From: Sulfurospirillum sp036802865
GTDB lineage: Bacteria > Campylobacterota > Campylobacteria > Campylobacterales > Sulfurospirillaceae
Direction of reading: 5' to 3'
NCBI RefSeq assembly: GCF_036802865.1
Contig: NZ_DAIRVK010000005.1
Coordinates: 62,001-126,000 of the forward strand
DNA length: 64,000 bases
The notes beneath the pieces are model-generated. The model saw only the letters and a program-made list of their open reading frames with translations, was not told where the DNA came from and searched no databases. The position numbers and the translations under genes were made by a program. This document shows, one piece after another, positions 62,663 to 64,000 of this stretch. Every line of letters begins with the position of its first letter. Position 1 is the first letter of the stretch.

Positions 62663-64000
62663 ATGTCACAACTTTTTGAACCAAGTAGAGCTTTAAGCAA
62701 AGAAGCCAGAATTAAGAACATGTGTGAGTATAAGGAGCTTTGTATCCAAGCAGACGAGGATTTTGAAGGATATTGGGATAAGCTAGCACGTGAGAAAATT
62801 GAGTGGTTTAAGCCTTATGACAGAGTGTTAAATGAAGAAAACGCTCCGTTCTACAAATGGTTCGAAGGTGGCAAATTAAACGTTACGCATCAGTGTTTAG
62901 GACGTCATCTAAAATCACGCAAAAACAAAGCGGCGATTATCTGGGAGGGTGAAGACGGTAAGCGTCGTATCATCACTTATCTTCAACTTTTCTACCGTGT
63001 TAACCGTTTAGCAAACTTGATGCGCAATAAATTTGGCATCAAAAAAGGTGACCGTGTTGTTCTTTATATGCCAATGATTCCTGAAGCGGCGTTTGCGATG
63101 CTTGCGTGTGCAAAAATTGGTGCGATTCACTCGGTTGTTTTTGGTGGATTTTCTGCTGAAGCACTAAGAGACCGTATCCAAGATGCGGAGGCAAAACTCG
63201 TCATTACTGCTGATGGTGCATTTAGACGTGGTAAGCCTTACATGTTAAAACCTGTTGTGGATGAAGCATTGAGCGTTGGTTGTGAATGTTGTGAAAAAGT
63301 ACTTATCGTTCAGAGAAACTTTGAAGATATCGACTATGTTCCAGGACGTGACTATGTTTACAACGAGATTATAATGAACGAGTCTCAGTACTGTGACCCT
63401 GAATGGATGGACTCAGAAGATCCTCTTTTCTTACTTTATACTTCTGGAAGTACAGGTAAACCAAAAGGTGTTCAACACGGAAGTGCTGGTTACATCCTTT
63501 GGGCGCAATACACGATGGAACACGTTTTTGATGTGAAAGAAAACGATACCTTCTGGTGTACAGCAGACGTTGGTTGGATTACAGGGCATACGTACATCGT
63601 TTATGGACCATTGGCGATGGGTGCAACGACGATTATGTATGAAGGTGTGCCAACGTTTCCAGATGTTGGCAGATGGTGGGGAATGATTGAAGAACACCGT
63701 GTCAATCAATTTTATACCGCTCCAACAGCCATTCGTTTGCTTCACAAAGAAGGTGCAGATGCTCCTTCAAAGTACGATCTAAGTTCGTTAAAAGTACTTG
63801 GAACCGTTGGTGAGCCTATCAATCCCGATGCATGGAATTGGTACTATGAGCAAATTGGTGGCGGTAACTGCCCAATTGTAGATACATGGTGGCAAACAGA
63901 GACGGGTGGTCATATGATTACACCACTTCCTGGAGCTACACCGATAAAACCAGGTTCCGCGACATTCCCACTTCCGGGTATTAAAGCAGAAATTATCGAT
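62663..64000 (+). CDS. acs: Acetyl-CoA synthetase (3' end outside window)
   Basis: The first 446 codons of an AMP-forming acyl-CoA synthetase. The frame is open to the window edge. Marks: VNRLANLM and KKGDRVVLYMPMIPEAAFAML near 125, AIHSVVFGGFSAEALRDRI near 155, the P-loop LLYTSGSTGKPKG near 260, GWITGHTYIVYGPL near 315, and DTWWQTETGGHM near 415. Converts acetate, ATP and CoA to acetyl-CoA. AAAGGA precedes ATG 62663. It fits directly with ActP uptake upstream. Confidence 0.94.
   Translation, partial: MSQLFEPSRALSKEARIKNMCEYKELCIQADEDFEGYWDKLAREKIEWFKPYDRVLNEENAPFYKWFEGGKLNVTHQCLGRHLKSRKNKAAIIWEGEDGKRRIITYLQLFYRVNRLANLMRNKFGIKKGDRVVLYMPMIPEAAFAMLACAKIGAIHSVVFGGFSAEALRDRIQDAEAKLVITADGAFRRGKPYMLKPVVDEALSVGCECCEKVLIVQRNFEDIDYVPGRDYVYNEIIMNESQYCDPEWMDSEDPLFLLYTSGSTGKPKGVQHGSAGYILWAQYTMEHVFDVKENDTFWCTADVGWITGHTYIVYGPLAMGATTIMYEGVPTFPDVGRWWGMIEEHRVNQFYTAPTAIRLLHKEGADAPSKYDLSSLKVLGTVGEPINPDAWNWYYEQIGGGNCPIVDTWWQTETGGHMITPLPGATPIKPGSATFPLPGIKAEIID

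Overview
The window is ordinary chromosome of a Campylobacterota (epsilonproteobacterial) organism, most probably Sulfurospirillum or a close relative. This rests on gene order and protein content, not on a database search. Several blocks repeat the gene order known from Campylobacter jejuni and Helicobacter pylori: clpA-aat; metK / lnt / yajC-secD-secF-leuS-lptE; folC-M23 peptidase-bactofilin-mfd; uvrB / two small ORFs / pilin-like gene / priA; comEC / yihY-glcD-PgbA-like / M23 peptidase; and the agmatine genes aguB, a CDF transporter and aguA. Composition is AT-rich, genes are packed with short overlaps, and GTG and TTG starts are common. I saw no tRNA, rRNA, intact insertion sequence, CRISPR array or replication origin.

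Region by region: 1-2.2 kb holds the end of clpA, aat and an AEC-type permease. 2.4-19.1 kb holds metK, lnt (opposite strand) and one long plus-strand series: Sec accessory proteins, leuS, lptE, a GGDEF protein, folC, the cell-shape pair (M23 peptidase and bactofilin), mfd, a YmdB-like phosphoesterase and the 3-methyladenine glycosylase magIII. 19.1-26.1 kb is a minus-strand block with a TetR regulator, a HefABC-like RND efflux system and a beta-hydroxyacid-type dehydrogenase. Upstream of the dehydrogenase, a -10 box lies between two operator-like repeats. 26.1-26.5 kb carries a decayed gene. 26.5-35.4 kb holds argJ, rpmB, rpe-trpF-exonuclease, a gamma-carbonic anhydrase, ppk, a small HExxH protein and uvrB. 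35.5-42.7 kb holds two small coiled-coil or ZapA-like genes, two pseudopilins, priA, ispG, dnaB and comEC. 42.7-50.1 kb holds yihY, glcD, a PgbA-like protein, an HdpA/Csd3-like M23 peptidase, corA, a Nudix hydrolase, a Mop protein and a methyltransferase. 50.2-52.85 kb is a low-GC restriction-modification island (ApaLI-like nuclease and a beta-class methylase) with gene debris on one side and a palindromic terminator on the other. 52.85-58.2 kb is agmatine-to-putrescine metabolism plus feoAB and a CDF transporter. 58.3-64 kb is a two-component system followed by an acetate uptake and activation set (DUF485 protein, actP, acs).

The most interesting things are mostly non-coding. The palindrome TTACATGTAA is strongly over-represented, lies largely inside genes including priA and comEC, and forms an inverted pair used as a terminator, which resembles a DNA-uptake-sequence family. 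A tandem 11-bp repeat in front of the acetate operon fits an OmpR-type site for the response regulator encoded just upstream. Paired TAAACC-N3-(G/A)GTCTA repeats flank the efflux/dehydrogenase promoter. Small hairpins recur between genes. No clearly new multi-gene system is evident; the restriction island is the only obviously foreign cluster.
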